NCBI RefSeq assembly: GCF_014635725.1
Contig: NZ_BMDJ01000006.1
Location: 62,001-126,000 of the forward strand
Direction of reading: 5' to 3'
Source of the DNA: Pedobacter mendelii
GTDB lineage: Bacteria > Bacteroidota > Bacteroidia > Sphingobacteriales > Sphingobacteriaceae
DNA length: 64,000 bases
Under the pieces are notes generated by a model, which saw only the letters and a list, made by a program, of their open reading frames with translations, searched no databases and was not told the origin of the DNA. Below are positions 9,350 through 17,664 of this stretch, one piece after another (position 1 is the first letter of the stretch; each line of letters opens with the position of its first letter). The position numbers were made by a program, and so were the translations under genes.

Positions 9350-9721
9350 TTAGAAAGGCAAATCATCATCTTCCCCTGGTTTATTACTTACGTCAGCAGG
9401 CGCTGCATAAGCTGGTGTGTTTGCTGCAACCGCAGGAGTACCTGAAATTGCATTAATACGCCAAATTACTAAACTATTAAAATATGATGTTTTTCCTGTT
9501 TTATCTGTCCATGGGCGACCACGTAAATTAAAGAAAACTTCAACCTCATCGCCAGCTTTAAAACTATCTAATAACGCTGCTTTATCTTGCAAAGCCTCAA
9601 AGCGAATATATTCCGGATATGTTGGGTTTTCTGCAAATTCTACTATCAAATCGCGTTTTTTAAACGTTTCACTTACTTGTTGTGTGGCACCTACTTCGTG
9701 TACTTTTCCTTTAATTTCCAT
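9350..9721 (-). CDS. DUF3127 protein with SSB-like acidic C-terminal tip
   Basis: A 123-residue protein of the DUF3127 family, common in Bacteroidota and some phages. Residues 1-95 are predicted beta-rich and compatible with an OB-fold (KGKVHEVGATQQVS, VEVFFNLRGRPW, YFNSLVIWRI). A flexible Ala/Pro-rich linker leads to the end GEDDDLPF, which closely resembles the acidic tip that bacterial single-stranded DNA-binding proteins use to recruit partners. A role in DNA or RNA binding is inference; the catalogued function is unknown. It is monocistronic with its own terminator and is divergent from the methyltransferase gene. Confidence 0.85.
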   Translation of the reverse strand: MEIKGKVHEVGATQQVSETFKKRDLIVEFAENPTYPEYIRFEALQDKAALLDSFKAGDEVEVFFNLRGRPWTDKTGKTSYFNSLVIWRINAISGTPAVAANTPAYAAPADVSNKPGEDDDLPF

Positions 9722-9790
9722 ATCAAATACTACTTTATTGTACTATAAAGATCAAATCTCTATAATTTTATTGATAACTTCGCACAAATT

Positions 9791-10984
9791 ATGATGCAAG
9801 TTTTCCACAATAAAAGCAAGGTAATTATAACCTGCAACAAGCGCCTTACTCCTTATTTACAAGATGAAGTTAAGGCTTTAGGTTACACCATAGAAAGAGC
9901 TTTCGCAACAGGCGTTGAGTTAAATATAACCCTTACAGAGTGTATTAAGCTGAATTTGAACCTTCGTTGCGCAAGTCAGATTTTATATGCTATAAAAAGT
10001 TTTAAGGCGATAACGCCAGATGATTTATACAATGAAATTTCGGCTATTGAGTGGGAAGATTTGATTGATTTTACAGGCTATTTTTCTGTAACATCAAACG
10101 TTGATAATCCAAATATTACTACCCCTTTATTTGCAAATTTAAAGGTTAAAGATGCAATTGTAGACCGACTGAAAGAAAAAAAAGGCATACGCCCGAATTC
10201 TGGCTCCGACGGTAATAAAACTGTAGTTCATTTATATTGGAAAGATGCTGAAGCAGATGTTTTTATGGATACTTCTGGCGAAACACTTGCAAAACACGGG
10301 TATCGTAAAATCCCCGGCAAAGCTCCAATGCTAGAGGCTTTAGCTTCAGGCGTAATTTATGCTACCCAGTGGGATAAAAAATCGCCACTTGTTAATCCAA
10401 TGTGTGGCTCAGGAACTTTAGCTATAGAAGCAGCTTTAATTGCAACCAATCGTGCCCCAGGTTTATATCGTATGAACTATGGCTTTATGCACATTATGGG
10501 ATATAATGAAGAGGAATTTTTTGCAGAACGTAGAATTTTAAAAGATCAGGTTATTAAAAATATCGATTTAAAAATTATTGCATCCGATATTTCTGAAGAT
10601 GCTGTGGAAGTTACCCGACGAAATGCGAAAACAGCAGGTGTGGACACACTTATTGAATTTCTGGTTTGTGATTTCGAAGCAACTAATGTTCCTGAAAACG
10701 GAAAAGGGGTTATTGTTTTTAATCCAGAATATGGAGAGCGATTAGGGGTACATAGTCAACTGGAATTAACTTATAAACGTATGGGCGATTTCATGAAAAA
10801 AGACTGTAAAGGTTATACAGGATATATTTTTACAGGAAATCCGGATTTAGCTAAAAAAATAGGATTGAGAGCATCAAAAAAAATTGAATTTTACAATGGC
10901 AAACTCGATTGTCGTCTGTTAGAATATGAATTGTATGACGGCACTAGGCGAATTCCACAAAGCGAGGAACAATTAATTCCATAA
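9791..10984 (+). CDS. THUMP-domain class I RNA methyltransferase (RlmL-like)
   Basis: A 397-residue SAM-dependent RNA methyltransferase resembling the N-terminal half of RlmKL and the YpsC group, which make N2-methylguanosine in 23S rRNA. The N-terminal ferredoxin-like and THUMP region (1-165) has the RCASQIL block. The SAM site is NPMCGSGTLAIEAAL (about 202-216), ASDISEDAVEVTRRNA follows, and the catalytic loop NPEYGERLG lies at about 311-319. The usual loop is NPPYGER; here Glu replaces the second Pro. The rRNA target is inferred from the family. Confidence 0.88.
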   Translation: MMQVFHNKSKVIITCNKRLTPYLQDEVKALGYTIERAFATGVELNITLTECIKLNLNLRCASQILYAIKSFKAITPDDLYNEISAIEWEDLIDFTGYFSVTSNVDNPNITTPLFANLKVKDAIVDRLKEKKGIRPNSGSDGNKTVVHLYWKDAEADVFMDTSGETLAKHGYRKIPGKAPMLEALASGVIYATQWDKKSPLVNPMCGSGTLAIEAALIATNRAPGLYRMNYGFMHIMGYNEEEFFAERRILKDQVIKNIDLKIIASDISEDAVEVTRRNAKTAGVDTLIEFLVCDFEATNVPENGKGVIVFNPEYGERLGVHSQLELTYKRMGDFMKKDCKGYTGYIFTGNPDLAKKIGLRASKKIEFYNGKLDCRLLEYELYDGTRRIPQSEEQLIP

Positions 10985-11206
10985 AACAAAATACCCCCTA
11001 ATTATTGACTATCCTGATATACACATTGTTCCGTAATTTATCTTAAAATTATTGGTATCAAGGTAATGACATTTAGATTTTCATCGTATAAATAATTTAT
11101 TCAGATGCTCTGAAGCAGGTATTAGCGCAAAATTGCTATTTCGAAATCCTTTTTGGAACAATTTTCGTTTATTATGGTATTAGAATATATACATAAAATC
11201 CTTAAC

Positions 11207-11488
11207 ATGGAAGATTTATTGGCTTTGAAGACGAAGAATGTAGCTGGAAACATAAGAAAAATTAGAGAATATAGAGATTACACTCAAGATTATCTGGCTG
11301 CGAAATTAAAAATTTCACAAAATGCATATAGCAAAATCGAACTTGGATACAGCAAACTTACTATAGATCGTATGTTTCAAATTGCATCCATTTTAGAAAT
11401 TGAAGTAACTCGCTTACTTACACTTGACCATGCAGAATTAATTAAAACAATATCCTCTGAAGAGGAAGTCTTTTCTGCGCTCAAATAA
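11207..11488 (+). CDS. XRE-family helix-turn-helix protein
   Basis: A small DNA-binding protein of 93 residues from the ATG at 11207. The helix-turn-helix covers about residues 10-65 (NIRKIREYRDYTQDYLAAKL, then ISQNAYSKIELGYSKLTIDR). A longer frame starts at a TTG at 11153, and another ATG lies at 11174; 11207 is chosen because the domain begins soon after it. It stands alone, with 220 bases of non-coding DNA before it, and no toxin partner is visible. It could be an orphan regulator or a phage-type repressor remnant. Confidence 0.75.
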   Translation: MEDLLALKTKNVAGNIRKIREYRDYTQDYLAAKLKISQNAYSKIELGYSKLTIDRMFQIASILEIEVTRLLTLDHAELIKTISSEEEVFSALK

Positions 11489-11535
11489 TCCGTTCAAAAA
11501 AATCAAATCAATTTTTCATCCTGTATTAATTCCGA

Positions 11536-11543
11536 TACCTTTG
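11536..11543 (+). promoter_or_regulatory. -7 promoter element for the HD hydrolase gene
   Basis: TACCTTTG matches TAnnTTTG and ends 15 bases before the ATG at 11559. Its final TTG is the start of the longest open frame, which argues against that start. Confidence 0.5.
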
Positions 11544-11558
11544 AAAAAAGATTATTGT

Positions 11559-12203
11559 ATGCAGGATATTGTTAAAGCCACCATTGATTTTGTTAAAAAA
11601 ACGCTAGAAAACGCAGAAGCAGGGCATGATTGGTTTCATATTGAGCGGGTTTATAAAACTGCATTAAACATTAACGAGGATGAAAAAGGAAATGAGCTAG
11701 TTGTTTCCTTCGCTGCTCTTTTGCATGATATTGCAGACCCTAAATTCAATAATGGAGATGAAGAATTAGGCCCAAATTTAGCTGAATCTTTTTTGAAATC
11801 ATTATCCGTTAATGAGGATATAGTTGCTCATGTAAAATTGATTATTCAAAACATGTCTTTCAAAAATAGTTTTGATGGTAAAGGTTTTACGTCAAAAGAA
11901 ATGCAGATTGTTCAGGATGCAGATAGGCTAGATGCGATTGGTGCAATTGGTATTGCCAGAGCTTTCACCTACGGAGGTTTTAAGAACCGTGTTTTATACG
12001 ACCCATCAATTCCCCCTAAACAGCATTTAAATAAGGAAAGTTATAAAAACACTACGGCACCTACAATAAATCATTTTTACGAGAAACTACTTTTGTTAAA
12101 AGATATGATGAATACTTCTGCAGGTAAAAATATCGCCTTGAAGCGTCATAATTTTATGCTTCAATACCTCGATAATTTTTACTCAGAATGGGAGGGCAAA
12201 TAA
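11559..12203 (+). CDS. HD-domain phosphohydrolase
   Basis: A 214-residue metal-dependent HD-superfamily protein similar to the YedJ/YpgQ group. Metal-binding positions are His27 in HDWFHIERVY, His56-Asp57 in LLHDIADPKF, and the Asp in QDADRLDAIGAIGIARAF. Family members hydrolyse nucleotides or other phosphate esters; the natural substrate is not known here. The TTG at 11541 lies in a promoter word, so the ATG at 11559 is used. It is followed by its own short intergenic gap and the radical SAM gene. Confidence 0.88.
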   Translation: MQDIVKATIDFVKKTLENAEAGHDWFHIERVYKTALNINEDEKGNELVVSFAALLHDIADPKFNNGDEELGPNLAESFLKSLSVNEDIVAHVKLIIQNMSFKNSFDGKGFTSKEMQIVQDADRLDAIGAIGIARAFTYGGFKNRVLYDPSIPPKQHLNKESYKNTTAPTINHFYEKLLLLKDMMNTSAGKNIALKRHNFMLQYLDNFYSEWEGK

Positions 12204-12286
12204 CTCATGACCCTTTAAAAGCTTAATTTACTCCGAAAAAGAATAGGATTAACGAAACTTTTTACTAAAATATTTAGTTTTAAAAC

Positions 12287-12294
12287 TATATTTG
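12287..12294 (+). promoter_or_regulatory. -7 promoter element for the radical SAM gene
   Basis: TATATTTG lies 18 bases before the ATG at 12313 and contains the TTG at 12292 that would otherwise look like a start. The surrounding ACTATATTTGTTAGT is nearly identical to the promoter at 30031. Confidence 0.5.
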
Positions 12295-12312
12295 TTAGTA
12301 AAACTAAATCCT

Positions 12313-13572
12313 ATGTCATTTGATAGAATTCGTGAAAAATTAAATATCCTGGCTGATGCAGCAAAGTATGATGTTTCGTGTTCATCAAGCGGCGGAACCA
12401 GAAAAAATGACAATAAAGGACTTGGCGATAGCCATAGTTCAGGCATTTGCCATACCTATACAGAAGATGGTCGTTGTGTTTCATTACTTAAAATTCTTTT
12501 AACCAATCATTGCATTTATGATTGCTTATTCTGTGTTTCCAGAAAAAGCAACGATGTTAAACGAGCTGCCTTTACTGTTGATGAAGTGGTCGAATTGACC
12601 ATGAATTTTTATCGCCGAAACTACATAGAGGGCTTATTTCTAAGCTCGGGTATATTTAAAAATGCTGATTTTACAATGGAACGGTTGCTTCTGGTTTGTA
12701 AGAAACTTCGCTTGGAGCAAAACTACAATGGCTATATTCATTTAAAAACTATACCTGGTGCCAGCGATGAATTGATAAAAGAAGCTGGTTTATACGCGGA
12801 TAGAATGAGCATCAATTTAGAAATGCCCACTGAAGCTGGATTAAAACTTTTAGCGCCTGAGAAAAGCCACGCTGATGTGATAAAACCACTAGCTTTTGTT
12901 CAGCAAAATATTTCGCAATTCGCTGCCGATAAAAAATTAATTAAACACATCCCAAAATTTGTTCCGGCAGGGCAAAGTACGCAAATGGTAATTGGTGCTA
13001 CGCCAGAGAGTGATAAAGATATTATGTACACAGCAAGTTCATTTTATAAGAATTTCGCTTTAAAACGTGTTTATTATTCTGGATACGTACCGATAAGTAA
13101 CGATTCCAGAATGCCTGTTCTTGGCACTCAACCACCCTTATTGAGAGAAAACAGACTCTATCAAACCGATTGGCTAATGCGCTTTTACGGTTTTAAGGTG
13201 CAGGAAATTTTAAATGATGCCAATCCAAACCTCGATGTAGATATTGACCCAAAATTAAGTTGGGCCATTCGTAATATGCAACATTTTCCGGTGGACATAA
13301 ATAAGGCAGATTATAGAATGATTTTACGTATTCCTGGAATTGGCGTTATGTCGGCAAATAAAATTGTACAAGCCAGAAAGTTTGGAAAGTTAAGAATAGA
13401 CCAATTAAAAAAGATTGGTGTAGCCTACAATCGTGCAAAGCATTTTATTACCTGTGCCGATAGTCCATATCAATTAAAAGATTATCAAGGAACGCAAATT
13501 AAAGCCTTTATAATGGCAGATAGTCAGAGTAAATATTTGAAAACCGATAATAATCAAATGCTTCTGTTTTAG
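12313..13572 (+). CDS. Putative DNA modification/repair radical SAM protein
   Basis: A 419-residue radical SAM enzyme of the type linked to uracil-DNA glycosylase-like partners (TIGR03916 group). The 4Fe-4S cluster motif is Cys67-xxx-Cys71-xx-Cys74 (HCIYDCLFC). Further cysteines lie in VSCSSSGG and SGICHTY. A helix-hairpin-helix near 340-370 (ILRIPGIGVMSANKIV) suggests nucleic acid contact. The TIGR03915-type gene follows 36 bases downstream, the usual pairing. The reaction is not established; a role in DNA modification or repair comes from family association only. Confidence 0.9.
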   Translation: MSFDRIREKLNILADAAKYDVSCSSSGGTRKNDNKGLGDSHSSGICHTYTEDGRCVSLLKILLTNHCIYDCLFCVSRKSNDVKRAAFTVDEVVELTMNFYRRNYIEGLFLSSGIFKNADFTMERLLLVCKKLRLEQNYNGYIHLKTIPGASDELIKEAGLYADRMSINLEMPTEAGLKLLAPEKSHADVIKPLAFVQQNISQFAADKKLIKHIPKFVPAGQSTQMVIGATPESDKDIMYTASSFYKNFALKRVYYSGYVPISNDSRMPVLGTQPPLLRENRLYQTDWLMRFYGFKVQEILNDANPNLDVDIDPKLSWAIRNMQHFPVDINKADYRMILRIPGIGVMSANKIVQARKFGKLRIDQLKKIGVAYNRAKHFITCADSPYQLKDYQGTQIKAFIMADSQSKYLKTDNNQMLLF

Positions 13573-13608
13573 AAGTATGCCACGGAAGCACAGAAAACAC
13601 AGAATTAA

Positions 13609-14373
13609 ATGAATTACATTTTCGATGGCTCTTTACCCGGACTTTTAACCGCAGTATTCGAATGGTTTGAGCGCAAACCAGGAAAGATTGCGCTTAAATC
13701 AACCGAAATGTTTCAGCCAGAGGCGTTTGCAGAATGTCTTTTGATAGAATCAAACTCTGACAAGGCAGATAGGGTTTGGAAAGGATTACAGAAAAAACTT
13801 AAGAAAGATTGGCTCAGGATATTCTATTGTTCCTATCTATCAGAAATTCCCGACGCTTACAACCATCTTTTTCAATTTACCATCTACATTTTTCAAAATG
13901 AATTGGGTGCCCAGAATAATTACGGAAACGAACACGTAATTGCTTTAGCAAAATATGCTAAAAGCGTAGAGCGAGAGAAACACAGAATGGAGGCTTTTAT
14001 CCGCTTTCAGCACACAGCTGATGGAATTTTTTACACGGGTGTTGATCCTGATTTTAATGTGCTTCCATTAATTTCCAATCATTTTAAAAACCGGTATGCC
14101 GACCAGCAATGGATAATTTATGATTTGAAACGCAAATATGGTCTTCACTATAACTTAACCTCGGTGGAAGAAATTACCATAGATTTCACCAACGGCGTTA
14201 ATTGCAAAAATCCATCGGCAATTTTATTAGATGAGAAAGAAGAATTGTATTCAGTTTTGTGGAAGGATTATTTTAAAAGCGCAAATATTGTTGCACGAAA
14301 AAACACCAAGCTTCATATTCAACATGTGCCAAAAAGGTATTGGAAATATTTAACCGAAAAGCAGTTGAGTTAA
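13609..14373 (+). CDS. TIGR03915-family DNA metabolism protein
   Basis: A 254-residue partner of the preceding radical SAM gene. It matches the TIGR03915 'probable DNA metabolism protein' type: an opening YIFDGSLPGLLTAVFEWFE, a central ERHRM-like segment (VEREKHRMEAFIRFQ), and GVDPDFNVLPLISNHFKNRYADQQW. In many bacteria this domain is fused to a uracil-DNA glycosylase-like domain; no such fusion is seen here. It is cytoplasmic, with no signal peptide. A few bases of CACAGA-type repeat lie between it and the radical SAM gene. The molecular activity is unknown. Confidence 0.85.
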   Translation: MNYIFDGSLPGLLTAVFEWFERKPGKIALKSTEMFQPEAFAECLLIESNSDKADRVWKGLQKKLKKDWLRIFYCSYLSEIPDAYNHLFQFTIYIFQNELGAQNNYGNEHVIALAKYAKSVEREKHRMEAFIRFQHTADGIFYTGVDPDFNVLPLISNHFKNRYADQQWIIYDLKRKYGLHYNLTSVEEITIDFTNGVNCKNPSAILLDEKEELYSVLWKDYFKSANIVARKNTKLHIQHVPKRYWKYLTEKQLS

Positions 14374-14387
14374 CATTCGGTTAACAT
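14370..14387 (+). promoter_or_regulatory. Putative Pho box upstream of the PhoR-like kinase
   Basis: Two TTAACA half-sites start 11 bases apart (14370 and 14381), each followed by T. The second half-site is 10 bases before the -7-like TAAATTG at 14396. TTAACA direct repeats with 5-base spacers are the known form of PhoP/PhoB-type sites in other phyla. The first half-site overlaps the stop codon of the upstream gene. Confidence 0.5.
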
Positions 14388-14406
14388 AAAAAAACTAAAT
14401 TGCAGC

Positions 14407-15432
14407 ATGAAATTAAGTGTGCTGGTTTTATTTACTGCTGCAGCCGTTGGCTTATCTATTGGCATAGTAAACTTCTATTTTCAACATAGTTGGTATTACC
14501 TTGCCATCTCTTTCGGCGTTTCGTTTTTAAGTAGCTTTCTAGTTTTTTACTATCTTTTAGAGAAATATATCTACACCAAAATCAAATTAATTTATAAGCT
14601 TATTCATAACCTAAAATTAGGGAAAGATTTAAAAGATGCACTTGGCGAATATGTAAGTTCTGACCCTATAAATGATGTTGAACACGAGGTAAAAGAATGG
14701 GCTGGAGCCAAGAAAAAGGAAATTGATTTACTTAAAAAGCAGGAGCAATTTCGCCGGGAATTCCTCTCGAATGTATCGCATGAATTCAAAACACCTCTTT
14801 TTGCCATTCAAGGCTATATTGAAACCTTGCAAGATTGCCTGATAGATGACCCGGAAATGGCAACTAAATTTTTAAAAAAAGCCGAAAATAATGTCGAGCG
14901 TTTAAGTTATTTAATTAATGACTTAGATGCAATCGCTAAACTCGAAACTGGGGAATCGCCGATTAACTATCAAAAGTTTGATTTTGTGCAGCTTGCTAAA
15001 GATGTGATGGAGAATTTGGAAGATAAGGCTAAAAGGAAAAACATAAATCTGTTTTTTAAGGATAAATATACTGCTGTAACAATGGTTAATGCCGATAGGG
15101 AGAAAATCCGCCAGGTTCTAATTAACCTTATGGTAAATAGCATTAAATACGGTATTGAAAATGGTGAAACAGCAATCAAGATTTTTGAATTGCATGATCA
15201 GTTTTTAATTGAGGTTACGGATAATGGGATAGGCATTGAAGAGAAACATCTTTCTAGATTATTTGAGCGTTTTTACCGTATTGATACACACAGAGCAAGG
15301 GAAGTTGGTGGTACTGGCTTGGGTTTAGCCATTGTTAAACACATTTTAGAAGCTCATGAGCAAACCATTTCAGTAAGAAGTACACCTGGAATTGGGACAA
15401 CCTTTGCATTTACTTTGCAAAAAGTAAGCTAG
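14407..15432 (+). CDS. PhoR-like sensor histidine kinase
   Basis: A 341-residue membrane kinase with two N-terminal helices (about 3-22 and 29-51) separated by a very short loop. This small-sensor layout is typical of PhoR. The H-box [10 protein letters not shown] has His125. The ATPase domain shows [28 protein letters not shown] and [13 protein letters not shown]. No response regulator gene is adjacent. A role in phosphate sensing is inferred from the TTAACA repeat upstream and from the Pit operon that follows; it could instead act on an unlinked OmpR-type regulator for another signal. Confidence 0.88.
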   Translation: MKLSVLVLFTAAAVGLSIGIVNFYFQHSWYYLAISFGVSFLSSFLVFYYLLEKYIYTKIKLIYKLIHNLKLGKDLKDALGEYVSSDPINDVEHEVKEWAGAKKKEIDLLKKQEQFRREFLSNVSHEFKTPLFAIQGYIETLQDCLIDDPEMATKFLKKAENNVERLSYLINDLDAIAKLETGESPINYQKFDFVQLAKDVMENLEDKAKRKNINLFFKDKYTAVTMVNADREKIRQVLINLMVNSIKYGIENGETAIKIFELHDQFLIEVTDNGIGIEEKHLSRLFERFYRIDTHRAREVGGTGLGLAIVKHILEAHEQTISVRSTPGIGTTFAFTLQKVS

Positions 15433-15440
15433 GTTATTTT

Positions 15441-15556
15441 AACCGCAGGGAGCATAAAGAGGTTTTACCGCAGAGGTCGCGAAGGAATTCACAGAGAACA
15501 CAAAGCTGAACGCAGATAATTCTTTACCATATAAGAAATTTAAGAACATATAAGCT
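15441..15556 (+). repeat. CGCAGAG/ATATAAG dispersed repeat, copy 1
   Basis: Begins with two ACCGCAG words, continues through CGCAGAGGTCGCGAAGG and CACAGAGAACACAAAGCTGA, then CGCAGAT, and ends with CATATAAGAAATTTAAG and ACATATAAG. The same order of words recurs at 15729-15815, and the tail recurs at 28330-28358. Confidence 0.75.
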
Positions 15557-15595
15557 TGCCTCTAAACTAACCTACGGATACCTATCCTTTGTTCC

Positions 15596-15658
15596 TAAAC
15601 CCGATATAAGCGGCAGCCCCGAATTTTTCTATGAGGGCTAAAGCGGTTAGCGGGACTG
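15596..15658 (+). repeat. TAAACCCGAT...GCGGGACTG hairpin repeat, copy 1
   Basis: Conserved left end TAAACCCGAT and right end GCGGGACTG enclose a hairpin with arms AGCCC and GGGCT. One of five copies in the window. Confidence 0.8.
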
Positions 15659-15728
15659 AAGTTTCCGAAAAGCTTATTACCATTGTTTTGCAAAAATTAA
15701 AATAGTTTAATATTCTTAAATGTATTTT

Positions 15729-15815
15729 ACCGCAGAGGTAGCAAAGGACTGCGCAGAGAACGCAAAGCTGAATGCAGATTTTTATATCATAAGAGATATT
15801 TAAGGAAAGATAAGC
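15729..15815 (+). repeat. CGCAGAG/ATATAAG dispersed repeat, copy 2
   Basis: ACCGCAGAGGTAGCAAAGG, then GCGCAGAGAACGCAAAGCTG, TGCAGAT, and a degenerate ATAAGAGATATTTAAGG tail. It is in direct orientation to copy 1 and about 170 bases downstream of it. Confidence 0.75.
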
Positions 15816-15885
15816 GATTGCTTATTGAGGCTGAATAGACAATTAACCTATTAAGCAGCTGATTACCGTTAATATAATTTAGAAC

Positions 15886-15903
15886 TTAACATTAACTTAA
15901 CAT
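15886..15903 (+). promoter_or_regulatory. Putative Pho box upstream of the Pit operon
   Basis: Two CTTAACAT half-sites start 11 bases apart (TTAACA at 15886 and 15897). The second is 10 bases before the -7 element at 15912, the same spacing as at the PhoR-like gene. This is the arrangement in which the activator site replaces the -33 box. Confidence 0.6.
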
Positions 15904-15911
15904 TGGGCGTG

Positions 15912-15919
15912 TAGCTTTG
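15912..15919 (+). promoter_or_regulatory. -7 promoter element for the Pit operon
   Basis: TAGCTTTG matches TAnnTTTG, 19 bases before the ATG at 15939. No convincing -33 box is present, which fits dependence on an activator at the TTAACA repeat. Confidence 0.55.
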
Positions 15920-15938
15920 CAACATATTAAAAATTAAC

Positions 15939-16580
15939 ATGAACAATATTTTTAAGTTCTTTACGCCTCAGGATAAAAAGTTTCACCCTTTATTTGAGCA
16001 AGCTGGTAGCAATGCACTAAAAATTGCTGAATCACTTTTAGAAATGGTTAGCACAGCTGATGCTGAAAGCAGAAAGACAATTTTTAAAGAAATTGAGCGA
16101 TTAGAACATGTGGGTGATGATATTACCCATTCTATTTTCCTGGAACTAAGCAGAAACTTTATCACACCTTTTGATAGAGAAGATATACACCAATTAGCTA
16201 CTGCTGTTGATGACGTTGCGGATTACATTTATGGCACTGCAAACCGCATGCAGATGTACAATATGAATGCGATTAGCGAACCAATTGTTAAAATTGCAGA
16301 GCTTTTAGTTGAGATGTGTACAGATATTGATAAAGCAATTAAAGAATTACGCAGTTTTAAAAACATACGTGTTATTGCTGATGCTTGTATCCGTATTAAT
16401 AGCGGCGAAAACCAGGCTGATTACGTATTTACATTAGCCGTTGCCCGTTTATTTGAATATGAAACGAACGCTATAGAATTAATTAAACAAAAAGAGGTTT
16501 TACAAACGATAGAAAAAGCGACTGATAAATGTGAGGATGTAGCAAATGTGCTTGAAACTATCCTGGTTAAAAACGCTTAA
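15939..16580 (+). CDS. DUF47 PhoU-like phosphate transport accessory protein
   Basis: A 213-residue, all-helical cytoplasmic protein of the DUF47/PhoU-like family. Such proteins are encoded with low-affinity Pit phosphate carriers and thought to modulate them. Family features include EIERLEHVGDDITHSI and TPFDREDIHQLATAVDDVADYI, with the acidic residues that bind metal in the PhoU fold. The Pit gene starts 12 bases downstream. Its position behind a Pho-box-like repeat suggests phosphate control, which is inference. Confidence 0.92.
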   Translation: MNNIFKFFTPQDKKFHPLFEQAGSNALKIAESLLEMVSTADAESRKTIFKEIERLEHVGDDITHSIFLELSRNFITPFDREDIHQLATAVDDVADYIYGTANRMQMYNMNAISEPIVKIAELLVEMCTDIDKAIKELRSFKNIRVIADACIRINSGENQADYVFTLAVARLFEYETNAIELIKQKEVLQTIEKATDKCEDVANVLETILVKNA

Positions 16581-16592
16581 TAAAATATAAAC

Positions 16593-17603
16593 ATGGTAAC
16601 TACCTTATTGGTTGTTGTTGTAATTCTGGCTATTGCTTTCGATTACATTAACGGCTTTCACGATGCCGCTAATTCGATTGCAACAGTTGTTTCTACAAAA
16701 GTTCTTACGCCATTTCAGGCGGTTTTATGGGCTGCACTTTTTAATTTTGCAGCTTACTTTTATTTTACCGATCACAAAGTGGCCAACACGGTTGCTAAAA
16801 CAGTAATTGAGCATTATATTACCTTAGAGGTAATCCTTGCTGGATTAATTGCCGCAATTATCTGGAATTTATTAACATGGTGGTATGGTATACCTTCAAG
16901 TTCTTCTCATACATTAATTGGTGGTTTTGCAGGTGCCGGTATGACCTATGCTTTGATTACAGGAGCTAGTCCGCTCGATGCTGTAAACATGGGTTATGTG
17001 GTAAAAATAATTTCTTTTATTGTATTGGCGCCAATAATTGGACTGGTTATATCTGTCGTTTTAACGCTAATTATCATCAATATTTGTAAAAATGCTAAGC
17101 CAGCAACTGCAGAAAAATGGTTTAAACGATTGCAGCTGATTTCATCGGCAGCATTAAGTTTTTTCCACGGTGGTAATGATGCGCAAAAAGTAATGGGCAT
17201 TATCGCTACAGCATTAATTGCGGCAAAAGTGATTCCAAATTTCGAGGCAATGCCGTGGTGGGTTCCTGTGGCTTGTTATTCTGCAATATCTTTAGGAACC
17301 ATGAGTGGCGGTTGGAAAATTGTGAAAACAATGGGTTCAAAAATTACGAAAGTTACTGCGCTTGAAGGCGTTGCAGCAGAAGGTGCAGGCGCAATTACAT
17401 TAGGTATTACAGAACATTTCGGTATCCCGGTTTCTACAACGCATACCATTACAGGTTCGATTGTGGGTGTGGGCGTGGTAAAAAGTGTATCGGCAGTACG
17501 ATGGGGTGTAACCATTAACCTAATTTGGGCATGGATTTTAACTATACCGGTTTCAGCAACCTTAGCGGCGATAATTTATGCCGCCATCTATTATTTAAAA
17601 TAA
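16593..17603 (+). CDS. Inorganic phosphate transporter, Pit family
   Basis: A 336-residue inner-membrane carrier for metal phosphate or phosphate with cations. The inverted-repeat signature of the PiT family is visible: INGFHDAANSIATVVSTKVL in the first half and FFHGGNDAQKVMGI plus GIPVSTTHTITGSIVG in the second. About nine or ten hydrophobic helices are apparent. The length is short compared with E. coli PitA (about 500), which is usual for Bacteroidota members. It is co-transcribed with the upstream DUF47 gene and followed by a bidirectional hairpin terminator. Confidence 0.95.
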   Translation: MVTTLLVVVVILAIAFDYINGFHDAANSIATVVSTKVLTPFQAVLWAALFNFAAYFYFTDHKVANTVAKTVIEHYITLEVILAGLIAAIIWNLLTWWYGIPSSSSHTLIGGFAGAGMTYALITGASPLDAVNMGYVVKIISFIVLAPIIGLVISVVLTLIIINICKNAKPATAEKWFKRLQLISSAALSFFHGGNDAQKVMGIIATALIAAKVIPNFEAMPWWVPVACYSAISLGTMSGGWKIVKTMGSKITKVTALEGVAAEGAGAITLGITEHFGIPVSTTHTITGSIVGVGVVKSVSAVRWGVTINLIWAWILTIPVSATLAAIIYAAIYYLK

Positions 17604-17628
17604 AACAAAATCCTTTTAAATATACTCG

Positions 17629-17664
17629 GAAAGACTAAGGCAGACTGCTTTAGTCTTTTTTGTT
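17629..17664. terminator. Bidirectional terminator between Pit and PaiB-like genes
   Basis: AAAGACTAAGGCAG and CTGCTTTAGTCTTT arms form a long stem followed by a T run on the plus strand and preceded by AT-rich DNA. It overlaps the last codons of the convergent gene at 17650. Confidence 0.75.

Larger units (their letters stand above)
15433..15938. other. 506-base gene-free stretch with two kinds of dispersed repeat
   Basis: No coding frame is convincing here. The stretch holds two CGCAGAG/ATATAAG repeats (15441-15556 and 15729-15815) with one TAAACCCGAT-type hairpin repeat between them. The Pit operon control region (Pho-box-like repeat and -7 element) occupies the last 60 bases. Confidence 0.8.
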
